From Pocillopora verrucosa (taxonomy: Eukaryota > Cnidaria > Anthozoa > Scleractinia > Pocilloporidae), in the NCBI RefSeq assembly GCF_036669915.1, contig NC_089324.1, positions 4,078,744 through 4,142,743 on the forward strand: DNA of 64,000 nt, in the 5' to 3' direction. The notes under the pieces were generated by a model. That model worked only from the letters and a program-made list of their open reading frames with translations. It was not told where the DNA came from and did no database searches. Each line of letters opens with the position of its first letter. The stretch's first letter is position 1. Both the position numbers and the translations under genes were made by a program. Below, one piece after another: positions 46,995 through 59,153 of the stretch.

Positions 46995-47823
46995 CTTAAA
47001 ACAAATGCTCGGGCTTATACTGAAAGAAAATTCGTTCCAGTTCAACGGAGTAAACTATCTCCAATGTTTTGGAACTGCCATGGGAACACGAATGGCGGTT
47101 GCTTTCGCCAATCTCTTTATGGCAGAAATTGAAACAAAACTGCTTCACCAAAGCAGTATCAAGCCGAGAGTATGGAAGCGTTACATTGACGACGTTTTCT
47201 CCCTGTGGGATGTTCGTAAACAAGACATTGATCTATTCATAGAACAAGCTAACACGTTCCATCCAACTATAAAGTTCACGGCTGAAATCTCAGAGATTGA
47301 AATCATTTTCTTAGACACGGCTGTCTACAAAGGTGAAAGATTCCAAAACGAAGCTATCCTCGACGTCAAAACTCACTACAAACCGACCGAGACCTTTCAA
47401 TATACACACTATTCATCTTGCCACCCGCCAGGTGTTAAGAAAGGCTTTATTAAAGGAGAAGCTATCAGACTTCTAAGAACAAACTCCTCGGAAAGAAATT
47501 TCCAGGAGGCCATGTGTAACTTCAAAAACACGACTTGAAGCACGTGGTTACCCAAAAAGCCTAATTGAAAAAACGTTATCTGAGGTCTCGTTTGCCGCAA
47601 GGCAGTCGACACTTAAAAAACAAACCAAAAAAACTAAAGGCAAAATATTGCCTTTTGTGACAGCATACCACCCAGGGGTTAAAAATTTAAAACAAATACT
47701 GATGCAAGAATGGAACCTCATCCAAAATCAGCCACTGCTGAAAACAATTTACAAAACGCCTCCGATTATATCATACAAAAGAGATAAATCGCTCAAAGAC
47801 ATACTCGTCAGAGCGAAGCTTTA
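46995..47823 (+). mobile_element. Penelope-like element reverse transcriptase fragment (broken)
   Basis: The frame 47005-47538 carries the C-terminal half of a reverse transcriptase: GTAMGTRMAVAFANLFM, the catalytic YIDD (KRYIDDVFSLWD), IIFLDTAVYKG, and the THYSSCHPPGVKKGFIKGEA block usual in Penelope-like elements. One extra A in an A run near 47525 shifts the frame. The next frame resumes and runs to PPIISYKRDKSLKD and a stop at 47821-47823. The N-terminal RT motifs are absent and no GIY-YIG endonuclease follows, so this copy cannot move on its own. It lies between the two copies of the leishmanolysin 5' region. Confidence 0.75.
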
Positions 47824-48121
47824 ATTAAAGGCTTTTGCGTCGCAAACGTAAAACCACACAGGGTAGTCTGTGTAGGCCTGTCTATGACCTTTTGAACCCT
47901 TAACGTACTAGAATTTTATTCTTCTCATATTTTTTCTGTGGGGAACCCATTTTTAACTAGCTTTAATCTGTTGGCATGTTCTTCGCCCGCTAGCTCACTT
48001 TAGGGATAGCTGAGGATAATTTCCATGTATTTCCGCCTGCAAATATTAATATACATCCACGATCTGCGATTGGCCGGCAAAATTATCGTTTCCAGTTCCC
48101 TTGTACTGTTGAAAATTCAAC

Positions 48122-51100
48122 ATGGCGGCGGAAACGTTGTTGTTCTTTTGTGTACTCCAGTTATATTTAGCCGGGTTTTTTTCGTTATCACATGGTCTGA
48201 TCCATGAATATGACGAGATGATACGACATATTCCACTAGAACCATCGCATATCTTAAAAAGACGCTCTGTGGACCAGCCACTGCGAATTTCGCTGGACTT
48301 TCTCAACATCAGCAATTTAGAAAATCCCAGCATGGTGAAGGATATTTTACAACAAGCGCAAAGCTATTTTAGTAGAACGTTGAAAGTTCGAAAGACAACG
48401 ACGAATATTCGTCTTCAAAGGAGTTGTCCTAACCAGCTTTTTTTCTCTAAAAACGCCGATGGAAGTGGACCAGGGAGGGTCAGATTTTGTCAAGAATCAT
48501 GCAATTCTTCTCGAATATTATGCGGACCAATTGAAATTCCAGAACACGATTTGGATCAGTGTAGGGTTTGTGACAAGAATGGCCAGAACTGTCGCAACGA
48601 CACGAGACCTGAATTCACTGCTGGAGAAGGACACAAGGACGCAGATTTTATTCTTTATGTTACAGCAGTTACTCATGGGAACTGTGTAAAAAGCTCAACG
48701 ACTTTAGCGTATGGTTCGGCTTGCCAACAAGAAAGTGGACTGGATAGACCTGTAGCAGGATTTATCAACATATGCCCCAAAAGGGTGACTGCAAGTGAAC
48801 TGAGAAGCAGCTACAGTGAGGTGAGAGAGAGCTCGTCAAAGGTTGCGATTTTGAATTGTCCCTTTCTAGAATGGCGTCTTATAAAATTTAAAACACCAAA
48901 TTTTGAATTTCATAGTTTTTAGGGTGTTTATGCCATCACCAAGATAAATACCCTTTAAAGCAATTTACAATTGGGTGTCTACTGTAATTTGTCTCTACTT
49001 TAACTTTGCTCTGTGATTGGTCTAGAAAACTTGCTACACCCTCTCAACAATCAAATGGAATCCTAAAGATGTAAATTTTTAAAAAAATTTGACTCGTCTT
49101 TGACATTTCCTTATATTTCCAGCAGTTTGTTTGTTTCCATTTTAAGTTCTCATTGGCCAGTGATAATGTAAACCTTTTTTTCTGATTGGATTACTCTTTT
49201 TTTTTTAACGATATTAAATTTGGTTGCAGTTTGTACCATAGTCTACTCTCTGGCCATCATGCTCCAGAATTATTTTAACTAAATGTAGTCGTGCCAAATG
49301 TAGCCATGAGTTACTGTAAAAACTTGCGTTTAAGCCACACTTGTGTATAAGCTGCACCCCCAACTCTCAAGCATGATTTTCGAAAAAAAAAAAAAAACTC
49401 CAGAAAAGCACTCTTGTTAAAAAAAGTTGGTTGTTTGTTTGCAGATGTTCACGATAAACTTAATGAAATCTAATGTTGTGTATTTTCAGTGACATTAATA
49501 CATTAATAAGTTACTCAACTCTGAAAAAACCCTTTTTAAAGCTTTTTTAAATCGATTTCCTTATTTGCTGCGACTGACAACAGTTGTCTTTATTGCTAAA
49601 GCCCACAGCTCAAATAAAATTGGAATTTGAATGAAATTAAAGTGCAGAAGAACGATGCAAAACGTTTGCTTGGTAACCATGTGGGAAGTCTGGACAGTAG
49701 AGACAAATAATGGTCTTGTTTATAGGCCCCACCCACAATTTTTGGCTCAAAACTTAAGCAAAAAGGTGCGGCTTATACACAAGTGTTACAGTTTATTTTC
49801 CAGCTGCAGTCTTTAGTTTTTGATCCCCTGATAATAAAAGAAAACTTTATTCTTTAGGTTTTGGCAACTGTCAAACATGAAATATTCCATGCTCTTGGAT
49901 TTGCACCATCATTGTATGCATTTTTCCGCAATCAAAGTGGTGAGCCGCTGACTGCTCGTCGCTCTAATGGACTTCCAAAAGAGTATGATGATGTCCTAAA
50001 ACACTACAAGTGGAGTGAACAGGTCAGGCTTTTGGCACATTACATTGAAGAGTTTCTACTTTTCTAGACTTAGGGATCATGTTTATCTACTTAACTTACA
50101 ATGTAGTATATGGTTTGAACCCAGGGGTAATGTGATCATGTAGCTTGTAATGGATTGTGGTCAGTAGTGGTGACTGATGTTTTGACAACCTGAGCTGAAG
50201 TGATCATTAGAATAAAGTTAAGAGATGTTAGTTAAGCGCGATGAGTGTGGTTTGGGTAAACTGATTGTGCAGTTAAGTTGTGATGTTACTGGCTATAAGA
50301 CTCAAGTGGCATGAGTTGGTTGTGTTTAGTCAGTTTCAATCCATGGGTAATGTTTGGTGGTTTGTTGTAAATTTCATTACAATAAAGTCATCACTATGTT
50401 GCTGGCAACTGTTGACTCCTATTGAGGGGAGTCTGTTGACTATTGTTTAAATTGGTGATATGTAACACACCCCAATCAAATCCAGCTGACAGGATTCAGC
50501 TGCACAATCAAAGTTTTACAATGGTTATTTTGGGTTGAGTGAGTGAGACAGATAGGGCTGGAACTTGGAAATAATTTCGCCATTACTGACCCCTCCCCAC
50601 CCACTGCTACAGCTGTTTGTCTTATCTACAGCCTTAGTAATTGTGTTATTGTCTAACCTATGCATTATGTGCATAAAGTTTTTATTTCTTTCCTTAATCC
50701 AATATTGGACTTAAATTTCTCATTCTATTTATTTAAGTCAGTATTATTGTCTCCCTAAATCCTTGCAGTGCATCTTACTCACAAGTCAAAAGATGATCAG
50801 CAACAAAATCAAGTGGACGCTGTGCAAACTCTTTTTCAGTATTTGTACATCGCTGACTTGTTTTTTCACTGATTTTTAGCTCCACAATGGATATTAACAT
50901 TGTAACTGTTAACACAAATAAAATCCATACTGATTTTTAAATCATGAAACCAACAATAAAAACATTCAGTCATATTTTAAACTGCACTTAACCACAAAAA
51001 AAATTTAAATAGTATAAGAGAGATGGTAAGTTTTGTGCTCAGTAAAAAAAATAGAGAAAGATGTTTTTCTTCATGTCACAAGTATGGGACAAAGAAAAAA

Positions 51101-52999
51101 ATCTGAGTCTTCATGAGGAATCAAACCTCAGACCTTCAGATTCTGTGCTCTGATGCTCAAACACTGAGCCACAAACACTCTATGCTGAGTGTGACCTATG
51201 ACAAAGTTCATATGACATGTGTCCTGCATACTGCTGGAATCATCAATGTTGATAGCATCATGTCTGTTTTCTCTACCAAAAGACATTTTTTCTTAAAATT
51301 ACTCTAACTCTGACAACTCAGGTTGGAGATGGGTGCTATAAGCAGTCTCCCCAAACCTAGGGCTGATCATGTGACTGAGCGATCAAGACTGAATTTCTCC
51401 TTACAATATTGACACAACGTCAAGTAGAGGAGTGATGGGAATAAAGAAAAATATAATTAGGGGATTATTAGTTGATCCAATAAAAAATTCCTCAAGCTAA
51501 CATCATAAGAACTGTATGGCAGACAGTAAGGAGAATTACTAATGAGATCTTGATCTTGCACTATGTCAATAGTCTTGGAAGGTGGTTGTCATAAATGTAG
51601 ATGTTACATGGTAATGTTTTCCCAGAGTGAAGGGATTAAACATCTAATTTTGAATTTCATAGTTTTAAGGGAATTTTTGCCATCACCAAGATAAATACCC
51701 TTTAGAGGAATTTTCAGTCGAGTGTTAAATGTAATTTGATTTTACTTTTATTACGGTAACTTAGCTCTGTGATTATTCCAGAAAACTTGCCTCACCCCCT
51801 CAACAATGAAATGGGACATTAAAATCAATTTAGGTTGAATTTCCTTCCAGACTGTCAGGATGGTAACGAGAAACGACTGGTTAACAAGGTCTGGTGCAAT
51901 GCAACACAATGTTTATATGATGGTCACACCGAGGGTGAAAGAAGAAGCACAGAGGCATTTTAATTGCTCAACTTTAGAAGGAGCTGAGCTTGAAAACCAA
52001 GGAGGTGAAGGTACAGCATTAGCCCATTGGGAAAAGCGCTTGTTTGAAAACGAAGCAATGACGGGTGTTTTTACACAGAATACCGTGTTTAGTCGAGTGA
52101 CTCTGGCGTTAATGGAAGATACCGGCTGGTACCTTGTCAACTATGAAATGGCCGATCCTTTACGCTGGGGAAGGAACTTGGGTTGTTTGTTTGCTAAAAA
52201 CAGCTGCGCTGCTTGGATGAAAGCTCAGAAAACTGCTGGAAAGTCCATAGCTCCATTCTGTTCTAAAATCAAGAAACAGGGTGACTCACGGACTGGATGC
52301 TCCCTCGACAGAACATCTGTTGCCTCATGTAACTTAGTAAAATATGAACAAAATCTTCCTACTGAATTTCAGAATTTTTTGCCCGGTTTTATTCCGGGAA
52401 TTTCCGAATCAGAAGACAGATATGGTGGGGCGGTAGTTTTAGCTGATTATTGTCCATTTTACCAAAGTTTTACATGGACACAGAAAGGAGAAGAGGTCAG
52501 AACATCTTCTTGTATATCACAACACAACGCTTTACCGTATGACCTGAATTATGCACTGGAATTCTACGGCAATAAATCACGGTGCTTTGAACAACGAACA
52601 AAGTGGATGAAAGAGAAATGTAGTACACGGTACACGGCTGTGAATCATGGAAGCGGATGCTATAAATTTCATTGTGAATCTGATGCACTGAGGGTCGAAA
52701 TCACTGGTGGCTTTAAATATCCATGTTTCCATGAGGGCCAGGTTTTGGATATTTCTGTGCAAGTCGACAGTTGGAGCTTTCAAGGAACCCTTGTTTGTCC
52801 ATCATGCGAAGAAGTTTGTTCTGACAGTGGATTTATTTGCCCGGCAGAAATAAAGCCTGCTCCAAAGAATTCACAACCAGTATCCAAAACATCACCAGTG
52901 ACTTGTTCTGAATGTTCCATAGTAATACGACAGGTCTTACATACCCAGTTGCTTTTAATGATTGTGTACACAGTTTTTAGGTATGTTCTTGAAGCTTAG
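48122..52999 (+). CDS. LMLN: Leishmanolysin-like metallopeptidase (invadolysin, M8 family)
   Basis: Three exons, 48122-48820, 49858-50022 and 51851-52999, in phase 0 throughout, give 670 aa, close to animal LMLN proteins. It begins with a hydrophobic signal peptide (LLFFCVLQLYLAGFFSL). The propeptide and N-domain have paired Cys (CDKNGQNC, GSACQQESGLDRPVAGFINICP). Zinc site: HEIFHALGF at the exon 2 start, the distant third His in GTALAHWEKR, and the Met turn (NEAMTG) in exon 3. The Cys-rich C-domain ends in a short hydrophobic tail (QLLLMIVYTVF) after CSECS, compatible with a GPI-anchor signal or membrane tail. M8 enzymes are zinc proteases; invadolysins act in cell migration and mitosis in insects. 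The start ATG 48122 (CAACATGGCGG) precedes the signal peptide directly. The first-exon region is partly duplicated upstream around a Penelope-like fragment. Confidence 0.92.
48890..49080 (+). repeat. Dispersed repeat, intron pair copy 1
   Basis: About 190 bases (TGCCATCACCAAGATAAATA, then GCTCTGTGATTGGTCTAGAA, then CCTCTCAACAATCAAATGG) recur in the same order and direction at 51641-51828 in the next intron of the leishmanolysin gene. Confidence 0.7.
51105..51180 (-). repeat. tRNA-derived SINE head (or tRNA pseudogene)
   Basis: On the - strand: an A-box-like TGGCTCAGTGTTTGAGCATC, an arm around CAGAATCTGAAGGTC, and a B-box-like GGTTTGATTCC. The following sequence (TTTGTCCCATACTTGTGACA) is typical of a SINE body rather than a tRNA 3' end. 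The acceptor stem is not convincing, so this is not a working tRNA. In intron 2 of the leishmanolysin gene. Confidence 0.55.
51375..51560 (-). mobile_element. MITE-like element, family A (inverted, ends eroded)
   Basis: GACTGAATTTCTCCTTACAA to GACAGTAAGGAGAATTAC, the family A core reversed. Intron 2 of the leishmanolysin gene. Confidence 0.65.
51641..51828 (+). repeat. Dispersed repeat, intron pair copy 2
   Basis: Direct partner of 48890-49080 (TGCCATCACCAAGATAAATA, CTCTGTGATTATTCCAGAAA, CCCTCAACAATGAAATGG). It ends about 20 bases before the acceptor of the last leishmanolysin exon. Confidence 0.7.
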
Positions 53000-54004
53000 T
53001 TTTTTTTCTTGGATTTTTTTGGATTTGCTCCATTTTAGAGAAAAACATTTCCACTATGACGGCTTTCATTTTTCAAATTTTGAGTTGTAACTGTTGTTAA
53101 CCGTGAAACCGTTGGCTTTATACCACTGATTCAATTGACTTTCCGTCATCAACGATTCATTCCTCTAATCCTGTAATGTGATTGGCCACTTTTATTTACT
53201 ACACAAACTAATCGCACTGGCCAGTCAGATAAAAGGACGATGTAGTGAGGAGCCAATCAGAACCCACGATAAAAATAAGCAAACCGCCAGAAGCGCGGGA
53301 AAACACCAGCGACCAAGTTACGATTGGTTGTAGTTGTACATTCGCAGGAACTATTCTAGAGGGTTGCGTCACTTTTAAACTCCAACCAACCACAGAGCAA
53401 ACTAGAAAAAACACCTTTGCAAGTTCCACTGAGTGACACTACAATAGTCGCACCGTAAGAGTCTGAAAGAGATAGGGCAAAAACAGTTTTCCGATAGTGG
53501 TACAGGCCACAACGACGTACGCGCGTAGAAATTAATTACATGTACCATTCACTTATGCCAGTAGCTTTTTTTGTACTGTTAAAGTGTATCTCAGCTTAAT
53601 ATAGTATAGGAGTAATTTATTCCTCAAAAAGGAAACTAGTAACATATCATTTACTACCCTTTAATTTTAGAATTATCAGATTATTTTGAATATCACGTTC
53701 TGAGTTACTTTTGCAAGCAAGAATTTTTATAAGCGTAATTTATTCTTCGGAATAATTATTTTAAATTGGCAAATACTGGATGAATTGTATTGCAATGTAT
53801 ATAGCAAATTATTTAAAATTTTATTATTTTACTTGAATCCACGAGCACCTTTGTTTTATTTGCGCATGAGCCTGCAAGCTCGAAAAGTGCTCTGCATGAA
53901 AAAATAACCGTCCAAATGAATACTGTTAAATAAAAATTCGATCAACAAAGCCAATTATACTCTTGCTGTTGAGATAGGAAGGTTTGGATGGCTGTGATGA
54001 GTCA

Positions 54005-54376
54005 CTAAGGACCTTAAGCACACCACGACGGCGACGGAAACGAGGACGTGGAAAAACAAAAGATCTAATTGGTAGAACAATAGCTCAGCACGTGCATTCT
54101 AAAACTTTATACATTTCTTAGCCGTCCTCTGCAAAACAACAACGTGAAATCACCACAATTTGCGTCGCCTGCGAACCGAAACCGCGACGGCAAATTATTT
54201 TAATTTCCATTTAGAACTCAGCGCTTCTATTAAACGTTTTGCTGAAGTTGAGGTGTGGCTCCATATGGGACGGTAAACAAATGCAGCTATTTTTGAAATT
54301 CTAATTAAAGGTAGAAATTCATTTTTCAATCGAAGTCTTCCTTGGCGTTGCCGTCCTGACTGCTTAAGGTCCCTAA
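54005..54376. mobile_element. MITE with TAAGGACCTTAAGCA termini
   Basis: About 370 bases bounded by inverted ends: CTAAGGACCTTAAGCACACC at the left and GACTGCTTAAGGTCCCTAA at the right, with CGACGGCGACGG and GGCGTTGCCGTCC just inside. No open frame. A non-autonomous DNA transposon. Confidence 0.7.
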
Positions 54377-54909
54377 TGAGTAACTGAAAGGAGAATTCGT
54401 TGTGTTATCTCAACATTTCATAGCAATAGAGACGATAATGATAATGAAAATGATGTTTGATGATGGAAATGAGTATAATGGTATTAATAATAATAATAAT
54501 AATGATATTAATGACGATAATAATAATGATAATGATGCTAATATTTCCAAGTAATAGTAATTTCAATCAATAACGATAATAGTAAACAATGATGTTGCAC
54601 TAATGCTCAAAGTACAAGCGCTTTGCAATCACAAAATAAAAACTACTAAACTATACCAAGTTTCGTAAAGATTTTTTCAAAAAAACGATCTTTGTTTCAC
54701 AACATATACAAGCGTTTGCTTTTCCCTGACATCAAAGCGATTTATTCCTGAGACCAGTGACACAAAAACCTCCGGAAACAGAAATTGATAGGGCAGGTTG
54801 ACACGAATAAAAAGAAACGAAGAAAACTTTTCCGAGTAGGGGAGATCGTTTCCTTGTTGCGCAGAAGGGCCCTAAACAGACGGACGTTTGGATTGAAGTA
54901 CAGCAGCAC

Positions 54910-54976
54910 AGCCGAGAGGAGAACGGGTTGGACTCTCAACCCAGAGGTCCCGGGTTCGAGTCTCGACACCGTCGGC
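54910..54976 (+). repeat. tRNA-like fragment (SINE-related or tRNA pseudogene)
   Basis: AGCCGAGAGGAG... to ...CACCGTCGGCT can pair at the ends (AGCCGA with TCGGCT). It has an anticodon-arm-like GGGTTGGACTCTCAACCC and a clear B-box GGTTCGAGTCTCG. The D-arm and A-box are missing, so it is not a functional tRNA gene. Confidence 0.45.
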
Positions 54977-57900
54977 TGGATTAGTTGCTCGTTATTACAG
55001 CTCAACCCCTGGAACGTGTTTGTAAATGGCGAACTGGTTTGCCTCTTATTTGTTGGTGTTCTACATCATGTTACATTTGATCTGTATTACTAATATACAA
55101 TTCTTAGCGTGTTTATAATCATCGGACAACTGTGAAAACCAGTGGGTCACCAGAAATTCTGACACCCTCGGAAGTCATTTTTAATTTATCTTTTCTCAAC
55201 ATGTTTTTAGTTGAAGGGAAAAGTTCATGGGGTACATGGGTATAAAAAAAAATCAAAATTGATTAAACATGTGTTATTATCCTTATCTCATCTAAGACTT
55301 CAATTAATGCAGTTTTATCCTTTAAGCCAATTGTGAATGATTCGCTTATCTGCCCGAGTAACCTCTCATCGACTCTTATCAGTTGCCTGCGCAGACGATT
55401 GTCAGTAACAGTCGTGGAACTCTTGCCTTTCAACCTTTAAAGCTTTAAGATTGACAAGCACCTAATTTCTCCAGACACTATTACAGCGGAATCACTCGTT
55501 ACAGTCTTGAGAATAAAGGAAATTATCGCTTCAAGTAGTTTAGACGCTCGGTATTGTTTATCAAATTCGCCATGTCAATACAATAGGAAAGATCCCATCG
55601 TGTTTTCACAAAAGCTGCAATCTGACTGGCTCTGCAACTCGCTGTTTATTCCGTGATAGATAGTGAGTATTAGTGAAGAGCCTAAGAGTGTGCGCTGTAA
55701 ACAAGATATTTTAAAAAAAAACTTGAGTCTATGTTTTTTGTTTTTTTTTCATGTCGAACGACTAATAGATTTATACTAAAACTATTAGATCATTCACTCA
55801 CGATCTCTTTCGTGATGGTCGCGTTCACCAACCCTCACGCGATAGAAATCCGGTGATCAAGCTAGCCGTTGGTTAGAATTCAATGAAATGTCCTTGGTGA
55901 GTCAGTATGCATTAACATTACGTGTCTTTTCTTGGTAATGCTGTGACACCTGAATGAAAATCGCAAAAACTTGAGAAATTCCCATCACAATTTACAGTCA
56001 TTTGGAATTGGCACCGCAAAAAAAATTTTCCCCAAGGAACAAGCAAAATTGCGAATTTGCGAAAGTAAAAAAGAAAAAAAAGGAAAAAAATCCCCAAAAT
56101 GTTCATGCTACATTGTTACTCGATTAGAACAGAGTAAGCTGATTAATATGAAGTGCCCGGTAAAACAGAATTTCAACGGGTGCAGCCATTGAACGCACAA
56201 CTGTTTGGCCTTATTTACCGCCTTTTGGGGGGAGGGGTGGTAGCGGAGAGGGAGATCACTCGTCGCCAACAGAATGTAAAAGGGAGACTAAAACTGACTG
56301 CCGATGAAGGAGGGGGGTTGGGGTGGGGGAATCATAATAATATTACAGAGCCTTATAGGGGATCGGGTAAATTGTATCGTGACGCAACCAAATCCATTCG
56401 ACTCCTTTCCGGTCCCCACCCCCCAGGCGATAAATAATGAGCAGCCTTTAGGGTCCCTCCTTGCGATTGATGTAAGTCATGTCATGGCGGGAAATGAAGA
56501 GTAGTTAAACACACTTTTCTTGTGGTACTTTAGTCAAATCGCTTGAATTGCCGTCTAATCATTTTTTTTGTGGGAAAATTTTATTCTGAAATTTTTAAAC
56601 TCAAATTTTATTATGTTGGGTGAATATTTTTGACTACCGGCACACTTCACCATTTGAACTTTCAGCAAAAAGAGTCAACTTATACTCTTGTGGAAATTCA
56701 ATTAACCAACTCAATGTACAACAAATCTCAATTTGATAGGACTCCATGTGTCCCGTGTCAGATGAAATGGTAACTTCTCGTCCGGATCAAATAGCTTTGC
56801 ATGACCAAAGCACTTGGGCGATAAAGGCATTTAAAGATTATATTAACACGGATAATTTACGGTCTAATTGAGACGCACGATATTTTGTAATTGAGCTTTT
56901 ATTTACGTTATGACGTATTTTAGATTCCAAAACATTGAATAGTTTATAGCGTAAGTTTGCTCTGAGTAAGGTAAAGTAAACTTGCCGTTTCGCTTCAGAT
57001 TAAGGTGGGGATTAAGGACGAGACTGCGAGATGCAGCAGGTTGTTAGAACTGGGATAACATAAGAGGTTCTCGCCTAAGTAGTGTCTAAGAAGGATTTAG
57101 ACAACCAGGTTCTAGAAAAGGTGAATAACCATCCATAGTCGCATTCAGGAAATACCTAAAATTGGTCAGGGTTTTGGTTATCTAACAATTATTCTTAACT
57201 GAATTAAATTACGAATTCGTACATAGTTTAAACAATTAAGCAGTCTCAAGTATTTGATTATCTAGCCGTTGATATTTTTTTCAACCTGAGGCTTTAAGAA
57301 AAAATGTTAATTTTGCTTTGATCTTTATGTTTTTAATGAGAGGAAACGTATAGACGAGAGACGTCCATGTCTTGGCTGCACAGAATGAGTTTTAAATAAT
57401 GTTCTAGAATATATGTGGTTGTAATATATTAGAGGTAAATCACGAAACTTCAATTAAATGAAGATTTAGCTTCTGGTCTTAAATTTCTTAGGAAATTTTA
57501 AATCAGTCAACTTGACAGTTCTTTTGCTTTGATTGAGGTCTAGGAAAGTCTTTGTTTTGTTAGGATCTTCATCAGTTTTTCGACGCATCAATTGATCATT
57601 TATAATCACACAGGGTTATTTAGAGGTCTCAAGTGAGGTCGAAGCCCGAAATAACTAGCATTTTGTAGCATAAGGCATTTAATTCATAGAAAAATTTGCT
57701 TGTTAAAACTGTAGAAGTAGTTGGATCTACAGTGACTGACCTTATAAATTTGAATCAGTCCAGCTAGCAGTTTGACGTAATTAGATTCAGTTCTATTCAA
57801 GCAAGGTAATGATTTGCATTTGTTCATTTACTTACTAACTCAATTATATATTTGTATGTTTGTATGTCAGCTATCACTCTTCAGTGGATTTTAAACAAGG

Positions 57901-59153
57901 TTAGATGATATGGAAACAAGTGAAAACAAAGAAAAAAAAAGACAGTATATTAAAAAAGAATTGCGAACATGCGAATGAGACTGAATCTTAACAGAATGTT
58001 AATGGCCTTAGAATCTATCTAGGCTGACGCATACTGATAATAGGTTTTACCCATGACATTCCCGGTCTTGAAAAGTTGACACTTGTGACAACACGACAAT
58101 GAGCATTTAATTAGATTGAAACGGCGCCTTACTGATTGGGAGTGATAAAAACAGCCTTTTCGCGAACTTCTCTTAACAAATCCTTCAACGATGGTTTACA
58201 TTTCTCTGGCGCGCGAGGAAAAATGCGTTCAGAATTTGACGAAGATTTCGATAACTCTTGAGCGGCCAATAAACAACAAGCAAATTACTCCTACGAGGAA
58301 GAATTGCTCGAGATGTCAGCTTTCCAAATTAGCCACGGTCATGTATCGTGTATCTGCCTTGATCAACTTATCATGGTTGTTAATAAACAAAGTCCCGCGA
58401 CTAAGCACAACAATTTTTCCATAGGCTAATAAATTTGCTCGTTTTCTTTTGATACCAGTACAGTCGCTTTATGTGTTGTGGAAGCCTCTTCTGATCTAAA
58501 AATAATTGATATTTGTGATAGGAAGCTGCTTGAGTGGGAGTGGGTATATATCTCGTAACCGGAAGAGTCAAGATGTTGGAAATAGTCTCACGATGAACTA
58601 ATTAGCCTCTAGTGATCTCATAATTTCGTTTATTTCTCCTCCTATTTTATTCTGATCATAATACTATATTAATATTTTCGATGAATTTAGATGCTTCTCA
58701 ATAGTTCCTCTTATAGTTCGTTTTTTTTTTTTTTTTTGGGCAACACTTATTACCCATAACTCCCCTGTGCCTTCTTAAGCCATTACGTCAGCGGTATGTT
58801 AGGCTTGGCTTTCCCACAATGCCATTGGCGGTGATCTACCATATTTCCGATTTTCTTCGAAAGCATATGAGGCATTGTTTTTGCGTAGAATCATCGATCG
58901 AAGATTGGTCAAAGCTGCGGACTTTAGCCGGTCTATGAGATCTCTTAAAAGCCAGTATTTCCAAACGAAGACTAGCCTTCAGGAAATTGGACCGACGGTG
59001 TAACACTTAAAGGATTTTGGGTCGTCACGACTGTGAGACCACCATGTCCATAGAACACAGAAGCGGTGTATAATCGAGTGAGAATATGCGGTAGTCTGTA
59101 CGCCCAACTACATCACTTGCTAATTGCTGGAAGCGAGGACAATAGAACTAATC

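Larger units (their letters stand above)
53000..59153. other. Intergenic, no host gene seen
   Basis: About 6 kb between the leishmanolysin stop and the MRCK start. It holds a MITE (54005-54376), an AAT/GAT-rich simple tract (54440-54560), a tRNA-like fragment (54910-54976), a diverged family B trace (about 55445-55600, GACAAGCACCTAATTTCTCC) and G-rich runs at 56220-56330. No open frame shows a domain or splice structure. The MRCK promoter should lie in the last few hundred bases. Confidence 0.5.

Noticed and set aside
51105..51180. Functional tRNA gene
   Set aside because: A- and B-box-like parts exist, but the acceptor stem does not pair well and the flank looks like a SINE body.
54910..54976. 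Functional tRNA gene
   Set aside because: Only the T-arm/B-box and an anticodon-arm-like stem are present; the D-arm is missing.
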